From Virgibacillus_O xinjiangensis (GTDB taxonomy: Bacteria; Bacillota; Bacilli; Bacillales; Amphibacillaceae), in NCBI RefSeq assembly GCF_042643145.1, contig NZ_JBHRSA010000041.1, forward strand, positions 62,001 to 126,000: DNA of 64,000 nucleotides, given 5' to 3'. This document shows positions 31,450 through 40,717 of this stretch, piece after piece (within the stretch, counting starts at the first letter, position 1; each line of letters opens with the position of its first letter). The notes beneath the pieces were generated by a model. That model was not told where the DNA came from. It made no database searches and worked only from the letters and a program-made list of their open reading frames with translations. The position numbers were made by a program, and so were the translations under genes.

Positions 31450-32697
31450 CTATATCTTGTTCAAAGTCTTCTGATCGAACCCGGCTATTTTCTTATATTT
31501 CCCGGTCACTTCCTCCAGCTCCTGCCGTGAAATGACATCATCCAATGCAGCGAATCCTTCCGGGGCTCGCTCTTCAACCAACTGCATGACTTGTTCTGGA
31601 CCATTCTTCCTGTTGCTGCGAACGATTTCTGCAGTCGGCTCCAACCTCGCTTCTTCATATGCCTTCAATGCAGTTTCCACTGTCGGGTGCTTACTGAGAG
31701 CTTCTCCGAGCTCATCAGCATCCAAAATCGCCTGAGAGGCTCCATTCGAACCAATCGGATACATGGGATGGGCAGCATCACCAAGCAGCGTAATCCGGCC
31801 GAATGTCCATGCGGGTATAGGATTTATGTCCACCATCGGAAATTCGTAGACAACCTCTGTCTCTTCGATGAGGCGAGGTACATCCAACCACCCAAAGTCC
31901 CACTCTTTGAAAGCTGGTGCAAATTTTCCCTTATCAATCTTACGGTTCCAATCAGCACGGGACGGGGGCTCCCCTTCTATGGTCAATTCGGCAATCCAAT
32001 TAACAAGGGACCGCCCCTCTCCCGCACTCGGATCTACCGGATAAGCGACAAATTTCTGATCCTGAAATCCCGCCATGATCATCGTCCGTTCTGTCAGGAA
32101 AGACGATGACTCGGTTAGTCCACGCCACAGAATCCTTCCACTGAAGACCGGATCACCTTCCTCTGGATAAAAAGTCTTTCGTACTGCAGAATGGATACCG
32201 TCAGCTGCAATCATCATATCTGCCTCATAGAAACCTAGGTATTCGCCGGTCTTTTTATTTTTAAAATGTGCAAGGACCCTGTCAGAAAAGCTTTCAAATG
32301 ACTGCAAATGATGGCCGGTATGTATTGATTGTTCACCTAAGCGTTCCTGTACCGCTTCTAAGAGGAGCATCTGCAGTCTGCCGCGATGGATGGAATACTG
32401 CGGCCAATGATAACCTGCATCAAGTCCTCTCGGTTCCTGCCAAATCTGTTGGCCGAATTTATTGTAATAGCATAACTCGGCTGTCGGCAGTCCAGTTGCC
32501 TCCAATTTATCTGTCAGTCCGAGTTCCGTCAGAATACGTACAGCATGCGGCAGCAAGTTGATTCCCACTCCCAAAGCCCGAATGTTCTCCACGCTTTCAA
32601 ACACTTGGACGTTCAGACCTTGGTCATGCAGTTTCAATGCAGTCACTAGACCACCAATACCACCGCCCACAATGATTGCTGTTCTTTGTTCTGTCAT
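31450..32697 (-). CDS. FAD-dependent aromatic monooxygenase (PHBH/salicylate hydroxylase-like)
   Basis: A 415-residue group A flavoprotein monooxygenase. Rossmann motif IIVGGGIGGLVTALKL (about 9-24), the DG motif in MMIAADGIHSAVRK (about 165-178), and the GD motif LLGDAAHPMYPIGSNG (about 298-313), which contacts FAD. No second domain. The closest known enzymes hydroxylate aromatic acids (salicylate, 3-hydroxybenzoate); the substrate is not shown. The start at 32697 follows AGGGGG; the longer frame from 32721 has no site. Operon with the Dabb gene downstream. Confidence 0.85.
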   Translation of the reverse strand: MTEQRTAIIVGGGIGGLVTALKLHDQGLNVQVFESVENIRALGVGINLLPHAVRILTELGLTDKLEATGLPTAELCYYNKFGQQIWQEPRGLDAGYHWPQYSIHRGRLQMLLLEAVQERLGEQSIHTGHHLQSFESFSDRVLAHFKNKKTGEYLGFYEADMMIAADGIHSAVRKTFYPEEGDPVFSGRILWRGLTESSSFLTERTMIMAGFQDQKFVAYPVDPSAGEGRSLVNWIAELTIEGEPPSRADWNRKIDKGKFAPAFKEWDFGWLDVPRLIEETEVVYEFPMVDINPIPAWTFGRITLLGDAAHPMYPIGSNGASQAILDADELGEALSKHPTVETALKAYEEARLEPTAEIVRSNRKNGPEQVMQLVEERAPEGFAALDDVISRQELEEVTGKYKKIAGFDQKTLNKI

Positions 32698-32802
32698 ATG
32701 ACATCCCCCTGTTCGACTCATACAATTATTCCTATCTTTCTGATAACTGTCTTTTTATTATGGCATATTCTGCTGATTTTTCAATCATGCCCATAATAAA
32801 AA

Positions 32803-32823
32803 GCGACATGGAATCCATGCCGC
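32803..32823 (-). terminator. Terminator of the GH3 gene
   Basis: Reverse strand GCGGCATGG (32823-32815), loop ATT, CCATGTCGC (32811-32803), then TTTTTATT. Confidence 0.75.
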
Positions 32824-32872
32824 ATAGATGGATGAAAGTAGCACAGTATAGCTGCCTACATCCATTCTATAA

Positions 32873-34906
32873 TTAATAACTTAGACCGAATCCAAACCCG
32901 TACTCATTTCCATCCCTATCACGGTAGACATAGGAAGACCCTTTAGCATGGCCTGGAATATCACCAGGACTTTTATCCAGCTCTTCCTGACTGGCCGGCA
33001 ATGTGAATGGAAGTTTACCGGTTGGGTTATGCTTGCCGCGCAATACATCAGCCAATACTTCATATTTAACTCCGAAAGTACTCAGCACTGCGGTTGCATC
33101 TGGTTCAATATCGCCGATCAACCAAGGATTGGTCATATTGATGGTAAGAATAGTAGGGACCTTTGCCTCTATCTCTCTGATCCTGTCGACATCCACACCA
33201 GTAGCATGCCCGAGAGCAACGGTCAGCGGCTCATCCGGACGGTCTGGTACAGTATTCGGAATGGCAAAAACAAATGCATGTGTCGCTTCCTCCAAATTAT
33301 CCGTCAATACAAGGGAGGCGTCTCTGCTAGTGAACGCTTCCTTCACCTTGGTCGTCTCTTCTTCAGCACCGTCTTGTTTGAATACTTCCACATACAGTTT
33401 CATCTCTTTCACTTTCTCATCAGTCAACGGCAGCAACTGGTCGCTGTTTCGGTTGAGCACGATGGATTTGCGGTGTGCTTCGTCCGCCTTTTCCTGTGAG
33501 GATACATCCTTGGCGATTTTTTGTGCCTGCTCAGGATCCACATATGGATTTTCAAACAGACCGAGCTCCATTATTTCCGTCAGAAGATAAGTTACAGACT
33601 CGTCCAGTTTGTCCTCAGAAACATAGCCTTCTTTGACAGACTTAATCAGGATAGAAGGATCCGCTTCATCCGAGAACATATTCACTCCTGCTTCCAAGGC
33701 TTTGGCATACCTTTCTTCTGCCGACAGATCCTCTGCCCCCCATGGCATCATATTGATAATACCAGTATCCGAATTGATATACCCTTTGAATCCTAACTCT
33801 TCTCTCAGGATATCGCGGACAATTGCTTTGTTGTAGGCAAAGCCGATCTCTTCAAAGAGCTCACCATCCTTCAATTGTGGAGCACTGTGTTCATTACTAG
33901 GATAGGAATAGTACGGCATGATGGATGTTGTTCCGGCTTCGACCGCCGCTTTAAATGGCGGGATATGATACTTATACAAGCTGCCTGGCGTCGGATATGG
34001 ATTGAAGCTTCCCCATGGATAATGAGGATCATGCCCCTTATGCCGTGCACCCCCACCAGGGAAGTGCTTGGTTGTCAAGGAGACACTGTCTTCACCAAGT
34101 TTTTCCCCTTGGAATCCTTCAATCACTGCCTTGACCATAGAGGCTGCAAGATCAGGATCTTCGCCGAATGTACCGTTATAGCGCATCCAGAGTGGGTCAG
34201 TGGCAATATCAGCCATATAACCATATACCTTTTGAATCCCTGCTGCCCTCCATTCGCGGGCGGCAATTTTACCGAACTCCTTCATCAGCTCGGAATCACC
34301 GGTTGCTGCAAGTCCCAGCTCTCCCGGCCATACAGAGAATTCACCAGTTGCTTCCATCAGCCCATGATACAAATGCCCGATATGGTTCCGCGGGTTGGAT
34401 ACCATGACGGCAGGAATTCCCAGGCGAGAATCTTCCGCAACTTCCTGAATCTTATTCGTCCAAGTTGCAAGGTCGGATGCCTTTGGATTATCACGGACAA
34501 TAAAATAGCGAAGGTTCAAATCTTTGATGCCTTTCGTTGTGCCAGCGTTATAAAGCAATGGCCGTGGCAGTTCATAGTTATCATCACCCGGTTTGGAGAA
34601 TGGATGGGTTTTCAGCACCACGTCCGTCTCATTCAACAATCCGCTTTCATCTGTTTCCTTGGTTTCGATATTTCCTGGAATCCTTTCCGAACCAGGCATA
34701 TATTGTGAAGAAATGGTCATCAATCCGGCCTTCTCTTCCAATGTCATCCGAGAGACCAGGTCTTGTACCCTTTCTTCGATCGGCAGTTCCCAGTTTTCAT
34801 ATGGGTCAAGTACCCCATTTCCATTCAAATCCCTGAACTGCTTGCCGTCCACAGTTAAAATATCTTTGATGCGTGCATCAACTTTTGGTGTATGTTTGTT
34901 GCTCAT
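32873..34906 (-). CDS. Glycoside hydrolase family 3 enzyme
   Basis: A 677-residue GH3 protein without signal peptide. An N-terminal extension has DLNGNGVLDPYENW (26-39), which looks like a single EF-hand-type loop and is common in this GH3 subgroup. The TIM barrel includes KHFPGGG (280-286) and the nucleophile Asp380 in GYINSDTG; then comes an alpha/beta sandwich with KLPFTLP and the ending YGFGFGLSY. The usual KH-x-HF-x-G and SDW motifs are shifted to KHFPGGGARHKGHD and NSDTG. Probably a beta-glycosidase acting in the cytosol. A cre-like site lies upstream. Confidence 0.85.
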   Translation of the reverse strand: MSNKHTPKVDARIKDILTVDGKQFRDLNGNGVLDPYENWELPIEERVQDLVSRMTLEEKAGLMTISSQYMPGSERIPGNIETKETDESGLLNETDVVLKTHPFSKPGDDNYELPRPLLYNAGTTKGIKDLNLRYFIVRDNPKASDLATWTNKIQEVAEDSRLGIPAVMVSNPRNHIGHLYHGLMEATGEFSVWPGELGLAATGDSELMKEFGKIAAREWRAAGIQKVYGYMADIATDPLWMRYNGTFGEDPDLAASMVKAVIEGFQGEKLGEDSVSLTTKHFPGGGARHKGHDPHYPWGSFNPYPTPGSLYKYHIPPFKAAVEAGTTSIMPYYSYPSNEHSAPQLKDGELFEEIGFAYNKAIVRDILREELGFKGYINSDTGIINMMPWGAEDLSAEERYAKALEAGVNMFSDEADPSILIKSVKEGYVSEDKLDESVTYLLTEIMELGLFENPYVDPEQAQKIAKDVSSQEKADEAHRKSIVLNRNSDQLLPLTDEKVKEMKLYVEVFKQDGAEEETTKVKEAFTSRDASLVLTDNLEEATHAFVFAIPNTVPDRPDEPLTVALGHATGVDVDRIREIEAKVPTILTINMTNPWLIGDIEPDATAVLSTFGVKYEVLADVLRGKHNPTGKLPFTLPASQEELDKSPGDIPGHAKGSSYVYRDRDGNEYGFGFGLSY

Positions 34907-35044
34907 TGAAACACTCCTCTAAGTCTCGTTTTATTCACAGTTATAGAATACTCTGTAGTCCCTGCTGAATGCTATGTATCATATGGAAGCAGGAAAGATA
35001 TAATAGTTTGCCCGATAAACAAATTATTATATCTCCATCATAAG

Positions 35045-35058
35045 TGAAACCGTTTTAA
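35045..35058 (-). promoter_or_regulatory. cre-like site upstream of the GH3 gene
   Basis: Reverse strand TTAAAACGGTTTCA, one mismatch (position 2) to the CcpA consensus, 140 bp before the GH3 start. This fits catabolite repression. Confidence 0.5.
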
Positions 35059-35157
35059 TAATCAATGGCTATTTCAACAATAATCCGGACAATCATTGCA
35101 AATTTATCACAAAACTATCTTATCCTTGTTTATTCCTTAATACTTACATACAAATCA

Positions 35158-35189
35158 AAACCTCCTTCCCTAAAGAGGGAAAGAGGTTT
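35158..35189 (-). terminator. Terminator of the DUF2207 gene
   Basis: AAACCTC-TTCCCT arms (35158-35171) pair with AGGGAA-GAGGTTT (35176-35189) with one bulge on each side, loop AAAG region. Confidence 0.75.
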
Positions 35190-35234
35190 CCTTTTCATCA
35201 CTTGTGTCTCACAACTATGGAAGAGACTCAGATT

Positions 35235-36920
35235 CTAAAATCCACCGGAACCTCCTCCTCCGCCGCCCACACCAGTTCCTCCGCCTGGCATGCCACCACT
35301 TGCTGTAGAACTGGCAGCGACCGTGGTACTTGCTTTCTCGAAGTGCTGATTGGCAGCAGTTGCAATGATGAGAAACATCACCATATCTGTGTTCACATGA
35401 CCCATAGTTGAAACAGGTTGAATCAGATCTTTGTTCTTTTGCTCGAGTTGCTTGTTATTCATACCGACACTGTATATAAATGCCCGTTTTTGGTCATCAT
35501 CAACTAACCCGCTCCATTCCTTTTCCTCCATATGAGGAAAACGCTGTTGAAATGCCTTCCACTGTTTCCTGATCCGTGCTCCCTTGATTGTTCGTGGCTG
35601 GTAAGCGATTGAGAATGTCATCAGACCAACGAAAAGAATGAAGGACGGCACCATCCATATATATAGATCATACACAGCAAATAAAATAAACAAGGCCAAC
35701 ATAGGGAGACTGGTCAATCCTACCATTACTCTCAGCTTGCCTTTCTTCTTATACAGATGACTATTCCTAACTTCCTCCCAAACGTTATTCTTCCATGCCT
35801 GCATATCTTTTTGATAATTATCATGATTCGCTTTGTCTTGCGTATACTTCTGTAGATCCTCCATGCCAAGGACACCTTTATTTCCAATACGATCGAACAT
35901 CCACTCCATCAGCTGCTCTTCGTGGGCATACTCAGTCTCACGCTGCTTTACACTATAAGTGTCGTCACCTTCTTGGGTGACATACCCTTTCCGAACCAAA
36001 TCCAGCAGAGATGCTGTCATCATCTCGGGCTGAAGTACACCCGATTTCATGTAAAGAATGGTTGCTGGCATGCTTATCTCCTGACTCGGTATGAAATGAT
36101 CATCAACAAAGCGCCGTTCCGCTTCCCATTCCGTCGATTGTTTCCCTCGTACGGCATATACTAGTAAAGCAAACAAGTAGATGGATGAAAAGATGATCAA
36201 ATATGGGGCCGCACTGCTTAACATGTTCCTTCTTTCATCCTCCGTGGCCCGCTGTTCTTCCAAAGCCATTTGCTCTGCCACTATATCATCACGCATCGCC
36301 TGATCGGAGGTCACTTCCGCCGATGGAAACAATTCCGCCTCAAAGGCTGCACGAATGTCACCGTTTTGACCACTTTTTACGGTAGCCATTTGAAAATGTA
36401 CGGTTCCATTACGTTGTATCCGAGCTGATTCTGCCGCAGCATCATAACCAAAAGCGATCACATCTTCAGTAGAAGCTGGCGGGTGGATGAAAACATCCAG
36501 CTGCTCATAATCGGATTCATTGCTTTGGTCAAAGAATGGCCAATAGAATTCGGCAACATCGGAATAAACTTCTACTGCACCCTTAATCGTATAAGACAAA
36601 TCAATGGTAATCGTTTCATCAGAACCTTCGCGATAGACCCTATACAGGTTTTCCTCCTGTTCTACTTCCAATGAGTCACCATTTTCAGCAGCTGATACGT
36701 CGAAAATTCCTGTTCCTTCTTTTGGAATCAAACTCCTGGTAATACCATTGAACTCCCCTTCAAACTCATACGTATGCTTCTCCTTTACGTATACATCCCC
36801 GTTCTCTTGAAGAAAAGCCTCGATTTTTGTTTCAGCAATCGTAAAATCCACCGCCATAGCCTGAATAGGAAACAGCATGACGGCTGCAAACATGATGATA
36901 GTCACCAATACATTTCTCAT
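35235..36920 (-). CDS. DUF2207 membrane protein with Gly-rich tail
   Basis: A 561-residue protein. Signal peptide/first helix (1-24), extracytoplasmic DUF2207 beta domain (about 26-215; VDFTIAETKIEAFLQENGDV and DLSYTIKGAVEVY), helix at about 230-252, cytosolic winged-helix-like part (PEMMTASLLDLVRKGYVTQ), two helices at about 390-430, then a last domain ending in GGGTGVGGGGGGSGGF. The family is widespread and uncharacterised; the terminal glycine run is typical. No partner gene is evident. Confidence 0.8.
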   Translation of the reverse strand: MRNVLVTIIMFAAVMLFPIQAMAVDFTIAETKIEAFLQENGDVYVKEKHTYEFEGEFNGITRSLIPKEGTGIFDVSAAENGDSLEVEQEENLYRVYREGSDETITIDLSYTIKGAVEVYSDVAEFYWPFFDQSNESDYEQLDVFIHPPASTEDVIAFGYDAAAESARIQRNGTVHFQMATVKSGQNGDIRAAFEAELFPSAEVTSDQAMRDDIVAEQMALEEQRATEDERRNMLSSAAPYLIIFSSIYLFALLVYAVRGKQSTEWEAERRFVDDHFIPSQEISMPATILYMKSGVLQPEMMTASLLDLVRKGYVTQEGDDTYSVKQRETEYAHEEQLMEWMFDRIGNKGVLGMEDLQKYTQDKANHDNYQKDMQAWKNNVWEEVRNSHLYKKKGKLRVMVGLTSLPMLALFILFAVYDLYIWMVPSFILFVGLMTFSIAYQPRTIKGARIRKQWKAFQQRFPHMEEKEWSGLVDDDQKRAFIYSVGMNNKQLEQKNKDLIQPVSTMGHVNTDMVMFLIIATAANQHFEKASTTVAASSTASGGMPGGGTGVGGGGGGSGGF

Positions 36921-37034
36921 ATCCCGTACCCCTTTCCTGGTATTTCATACGGGTTAAGAGTGAAAAAGGTTTCGTTAAGAATGCCAAAAAAAACAGGTGC
37001 ACTAAAAAAGAGCCCCTTAGGGACTCTTCGTCGC

Positions 37035-37208
37035 TTACCGTTCTCTTTCCTGTCTTGCTCGTTTGTTCCTCTTATTATCTAAGTTCAAGAACTCGCTTTC
37101 CTCTGCAAACTCTGTATTATTTCTTTCTCGCTTCGGGGTTGTATCATACTTGATGACATTTCTCTGTTTACCTGTATCCTTGTTGCGATTCTTGTTCTGT
37201 TCCGACAT
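37035..37208 (-). CDS. Small basic hydrophilic protein, unknown
   Basis: A 57-residue protein starting MSEQNKNRNKDTGKQRNVIK; the ATG at 37208 follows AGGAGGTCAATTC. Highly charged, ending DNKRNKRARQERER; no cysteine or membrane segment. The composition recalls small spore or stress proteins, but no family is recognised. Convergent toward the DUF2207 gene with no obvious terminator. Confidence 0.55.
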   Translation of the reverse strand: MSEQNKNRNKDTGKQRNVIKYDTTPKRERNNTEFAEESEFLNLDNKRNKRARQERER

Positions 37209-37358
37209 GAATTGACCTCCTGAACAAAAAAATAATGTCTTTTCATCATAAGCTAGTATGCCCAAAAGCCTCGCGGTTATTTCCGCTTGAGTCTGTTGGA
37301 ATGCCATACATTTTTCAAGGACGATTGCTTAAACTAACCAGTAAGAGGAGGGATTCCT

Positions 37359-37463
37359 ATGCCGAACAAAGGTAAAAAGGAAAAGCATAAAAACAAAAAC
37401 AAAGAAGAGCTGAATGATATGAAAGATGATAAAAAGTATCGGCAGAACAGGCCACCCCGGTGA
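37359..37463 (+). CDS. 34-residue Lys/Asn-rich protein, unknown
   Basis: ATG at 37359 after AAGAGGAGGG, TGA at 37461-37463, encoding MPNKGKKEKHKNKNKEELND and a basic end QNRPPR. The strong binding site and immediate perfect terminator make it a convincing short gene. It may be a minor spore or nucleic-acid-binding peptide; no family is recognised. Confidence 0.6.
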   Translation: MPNKGKKEKHKNKNKEELNDMKDDKKYRQNRPPR

Positions 37464-37466
37464 TTA

Positions 37467-37498
37467 AAGAAGCCGCCCGGATTACCGGGCGGCTTCTT
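37467..37498. terminator. Bidirectional terminator
   Basis: A 14-bp perfect stem AAGAAGCCGCCCGG (37467-37480), loop ATTA, with CCGGGCGGCTTCTT (37485-37498), between convergent genes. Confidence 0.9.
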
Positions 37499-37512
37499 GT
37501 CCTATTTACTAG

Positions 37513-38154
37513 CTATTCCAGATAATCTGTGGCTTCGATAGCATCCATATGACTGGCTACCATGGCAATCAGCGTACTGGCTTCTTCTTTCCCGAACGAC
37601 ATCACGGTTTCATCTTTTATCATGTCATCTTCTGTAAACATACGATGCAGCCTTCTGATGACACCTTCACCGGTATCTTGAGCAATTCCGAATTGATACG
37701 TGACTTCCACTTCATTCTCTTGGTAGTAAGCAGTAACTTCGGGTGTTTCCCAAGCTACATCAAGTTCCTCGTAAAACACTTCATCTTCCTCTGTATAAAC
37801 AGTGTCTACGTTCTCATCCACCAGTTCCACTTCGGCTATATCATCATCCATGAAATCATGGAAACTTTCATGTACTGCATCGATAATGTCCTCAATATCC
37901 TCCAAGATCACTTTGCTTACTTGACCATACTCAGGATCGATGGAATGAATGTAAAACTCTTCATTATAGGGGTCAAAGAACAAGGTACAGAAGTAATCCC
38001 TGATTTCTTCTCCGTTTTCGGTAAAAAAGTCGATCCTCGGGTGTTTTGCTCCTCTTTCGATCAGCATACTGCCAGTTTCATCATATTTTTCACAAATGGA
38101 ATTCAAGCTGTCCTGCAGCTCGCCTGTCACTCGGTCAAACCAATCTAAGTTCAT
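37513..38154 (-). CDS. Acidic cytosolic protein, unknown
   Basis: A 213-residue, strongly acidic protein starting MNLDWFDRVTGELQDSLNSI. The ATG at 38154 follows AAAGGTGGG; an upstream frame to 38244 has no site. It alternates helices and strands with runs such as DIEDIIDAVHESFHDFMDDD and VELVDENVDTVYTEEDEVFYEEL. No membrane segment. It resembles uncharacterised Bacillaceae proteins with a DUF600-like size and charge, but I cannot place it in a family. Confidence 0.6.
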   Translation of the reverse strand: MNLDWFDRVTGELQDSLNSICEKYDETGSMLIERGAKHPRIDFFTENGEEIRDYFCTLFFDPYNEEFYIHSIDPEYGQVSKVILEDIEDIIDAVHESFHDFMDDDIAEVELVDENVDTVYTEEDEVFYEELDVAWETPEVTAYYQENEVEVTYQFGIAQDTGEGVIRRLHRMFTEDDMIKDETVMSFGKEEASTLIAMVASHMDAIEATDYLE

Positions 38155-38306
38155 CCTTTTCCCACCTTTCCATGGCATCTGTCTTAGTATGGCCAGCCAC
38201 AAGAAAATCATTGATGGTGAATTGTTGGAAATAGCCTGTTTCACGTATGAAGATGGAAATCAAGAACAAATTATTTAACAGTATCAGTATAGAGGAGGGA
38301 AATGGG

Positions 38307-38534
38307 ATGGAAAACTTATCACGTGGACAAGCTGTCAGGAAATTGAATGACTTATTAGGTGAGAATATCGAAGAAAACTTTACGGCTCAGGAAAAGCATG
38401 CTGGAGAACATGGACATTCAAGTTTCTTGGTCACCAACCAAAAGGGAGCCACAGCAGAAGTAGGAATAGACTGGGATAAGGAAGCAGATGAATTAATCTA
38501 TTCTGTTAAAGATGGCGAAGAAACCAAACACTGA
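38307..38534 (+). CDS. Small conserved-looking protein, unknown
   Basis: A 75-residue protein starting MENLSRGQAVRKLNDLLGEN; the ATG at 38307 follows GAGGAGGG. A helical N-terminus and a C-terminal beta hairpin (SSFLVTNQKGATAEVGIDWD, then ELIYSVKDG). No family recognised. Divergent from the acidic gene at 37513. Confidence 0.55.
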   Translation: MENLSRGQAVRKLNDLLGENIEENFTAQEKHAGEHGHSSFLVTNQKGATAEVGIDWDKEADELIYSVKDGEETKH

Positions 38535-38591
38535 ACCTCAAGAAACTGCCATCGGCCTGGACTGCGTAGGTGTGTACTATTATAAGCAAAA

Positions 38592-38617
38592 AAAGCTGAA
38601 CCCTCAGGTTCAGCTTT
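38592..38617 (-). terminator. Terminator of the tRNA gene
   Basis: AAAGCTGAACC (38592-38602) with GGTTCAGCTTT (38607-38617), loop CTCA, followed by T7 on the reverse strand. Confidence 0.9.
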
Positions 38618-38625
38618 CTTCTGGA

Positions 38626-38698
38626 TGATTCCGATTGGGCTCGAACCAACGACCTCTACCCTGTCAAGGTAGCGCTCTCCCAGCTGAGCTACGGAATC
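38626..38698 (-). tRNA. tRNA-Val (anticodon GAC)
   Basis: The reverse strand folds as a complete cloverleaf: acceptor GATTCCG/CGGAATC, D arm GCTC-AGCTGGGA-GAGC, anticodon arm CTACC-TTGACAG-GGTAG with anticodon GAC (codon GUC), T arm GTTGG-TTCGAGC-CCAAT. The discriminator is A and no CCA is encoded. A solitary tRNA with its own sigma-A promoter and terminator. Confidence 0.95.
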
Positions 38699-38725
38699 GT
38701 GTATATGATGTTTTCGACAAGATTT

Positions 38726-38754
38726 ATAATAATATGCATTTGTCATTTTGTCAA
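38726..38754 (-). promoter_or_regulatory. Sigma-A promoter of tRNA-Val
   Basis: Reverse strand TTGACA (38754-38749), 17-bp spacer, TATTAT (38731-38726), about 30 bp before the tRNA. Confidence 0.85.
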
Positions 38755-38989
38755 TAACAATTAGCATTTTTTTGTTGAATCTCTATGGATACCTTTACTG
38801 ATCTCATGAGAAGAGTTTTATCTTCCACTATTCCTCCTCTATGTACTTGCCAATGGTATTCCTTCTATCATTACCTGCGTTTAATCTCCGCTTATAAAAT
38901 AATTCGATTATCGAAGCAATCGATGGTAATATATTTACTTCTGGATTATAATAATTAAATAATTCTTTCTATTAATATGGGGGTTGCTT

Positions 38990-40717
38990 GTGAAGACTTT
39001 TTCCTTTTTGAAACCATACCGTCTCCCCATCGTGATGGCATATTTGTTCATGCTGATTGAATTGGGCGTTGAACTTGCGCTGCCTTTATTCCTTGGACTG
39101 ATGATCAATGATGGGGTAGTGAATCAGGACGTAAGCAATATAGTCATGTGGGGCAGCTTGATGATCGGCTTGGCCTTTGTTGCTTTTGTGGCGGGAATTT
39201 TCAATTCCTTCTATTCTTCTCATGTGAGCTTTGCATTCGGTTACGATATCCGGCAAAAGCTGTTTGAGAAAATCCAGGTGTTTTCCTTCAAAAATCTGGA
39301 CCAGTATCCTACCTCCGCTTTGGTAACTCGATTCACTAATGATGTCAGACAGATTCAAAATACGATTTTTATGGGACTGCGGATCATGATGAAGGCTCCA
39401 CTTGTGGTGGCCGGAGGGGTGACGATGGCCTTCTTCGTCAATGCAAGGTTGGCAATGGTATTTGTTGTAACCGTGCCATTGCTGATTCTGTTCCTATTAC
39501 TTGTGCTAAGGTTGGCGGGCGGAATGTTCTCCAATGTCCAGAAGAATGTTGACCGAGTGAACCGGGTCATGCAGGAAAACCTTGCAGGAATGCGGCTGAT
39601 CAAAGCATTTATGCGCCGCGACCATGAGGAGGACCGTTTCATCCAAGCAAACAGCAACCTGGCAGTCTCCACCCGACGTACGTTTCGTTTCGTCGAATCA
39701 TCCATGCCTGTCCTGTTGTTTGTCATGAACATGAGCCTGATTTTCATCATATGGTTCGGAAATATGCAGGCACTTGCCGGAACTACCTCCGTCGGCGAAG
39801 TGGTGACCATCATCAATTATGCGCTAAGAGTATCGATGTCGATTTCCATGTTTTCCTTCATTATCATGGCCTTGTCACGGACGAAAGCCTCAGCAGACAG
39901 GATGAATGAGGTAATGACATTGGACATCGACCTGCTGGATTCTGAAGATGCTGATCCTTGTCAGGCGGTGACCCAGGGGAAAGTCGAAATCAGGGATGTG
40001 TCCTTCCAATACCCAGGTGCTGAAGAACCAGTATTGAAAAATATTTCATTCACTGCTGAGCCGGGAGAAAAAATAGCCATCATCGGGGCCACCGGATCGG
40101 GAAAGACTTCCATGTTCCAACTGCTGCCCAGGTTGTATGACACCACAGGTGGTGATGTACTGATTGATGACAAGTCCGTTACTTCTTACAAATTGGAACA
40201 ATTGCGAGAAGGGATTGGTTATGTACCACAGACTCCCCTCCTCTTTACCGGGACAATCACAGATAACATTGCTTGGGGAAAGAAACATGCTGTCATGGAA
40301 GAAGTGATCCAAGCGGCTGCTGATGCCCAAATCCATGAAACGATTGTCGGGCTGTCTAATGGTTATGACACGAAAGTCGGCCAAAAAGGGGTGAATCTTT
40401 CGGGTGGACAAAAGCAGCGGATATCTATTGCTCGTGCGTTAATCCGCCATCCAAAAGTATTGATGCTCGATGACAGCACGAGTGCATTGGATCTATCAAC
40501 AGAATCCAGGCTTCTCCAAGCCGTGAAAAAATATGAATGTACCTCCTTAATCATTACGCAAAAGGTTTCTACTGCAAGAGACGCTGACCGTATTCTGCTG
40601 ATGGACAACGGAAAGATCCTGGCTGCTGGCACACATCATGAATTGCTGAGGTGTTCGGAATTATACCGGAAGATTGTGGAATCCCAGTTTGGAAAGGAGT
40701 ATGCATATGCTGATTGA
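38990..40717 (+). CDS. yfiB: Heterodimeric ABC exporter subunit 1 (YfiB-like, degenerate site)
   Basis: A 575-residue half-transporter: six-helix membrane domain (about 1-305) and ATPase domain (about 330-575) with Walker A GATGSGKTS, Q-loop PQTPLL, signature LSGGQKQR. Walker B is VLMLDDSTSALD, so the catalytic Glu is Asp, and the switch His is replaced (IITQKVST). These are the marks of the degenerate subunit of BmrC/LmrC-type exporters. The GTG at 38990 is six bases after GGGGG; the TTG at 38984 abuts the site. Overlaps the next gene by 11 bp. Confidence 0.85.
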   Translation: MKTFSFLKPYRLPIVMAYLFMLIELGVELALPLFLGLMINDGVVNQDVSNIVMWGSLMIGLAFVAFVAGIFNSFYSSHVSFAFGYDIRQKLFEKIQVFSFKNLDQYPTSALVTRFTNDVRQIQNTIFMGLRIMMKAPLVVAGGVTMAFFVNARLAMVFVVTVPLLILFLLLVLRLAGGMFSNVQKNVDRVNRVMQENLAGMRLIKAFMRRDHEEDRFIQANSNLAVSTRRTFRFVESSMPVLLFVMNMSLIFIIWFGNMQALAGTTSVGEVVTIINYALRVSMSISMFSFIIMALSRTKASADRMNEVMTLDIDLLDSEDADPCQAVTQGKVEIRDVSFQYPGAEEPVLKNISFTAEPGEKIAIIGATGSGKTSMFQLLPRLYDTTGGDVLIDDKSVTSYKLEQLREGIGYVPQTPLLFTGTITDNIAWGKKHAVMEEVIQAAADAQIHETIVGLSNGYDTKVGQKGVNLSGGQKQRISIARALIRHPKVLMLDDSTSALDLSTESRLLQAVKKYECTSLIITQKVSTARDADRILLMDNGKILAAGTHHELLRCSELYRKIVESQFGKEYAYAD

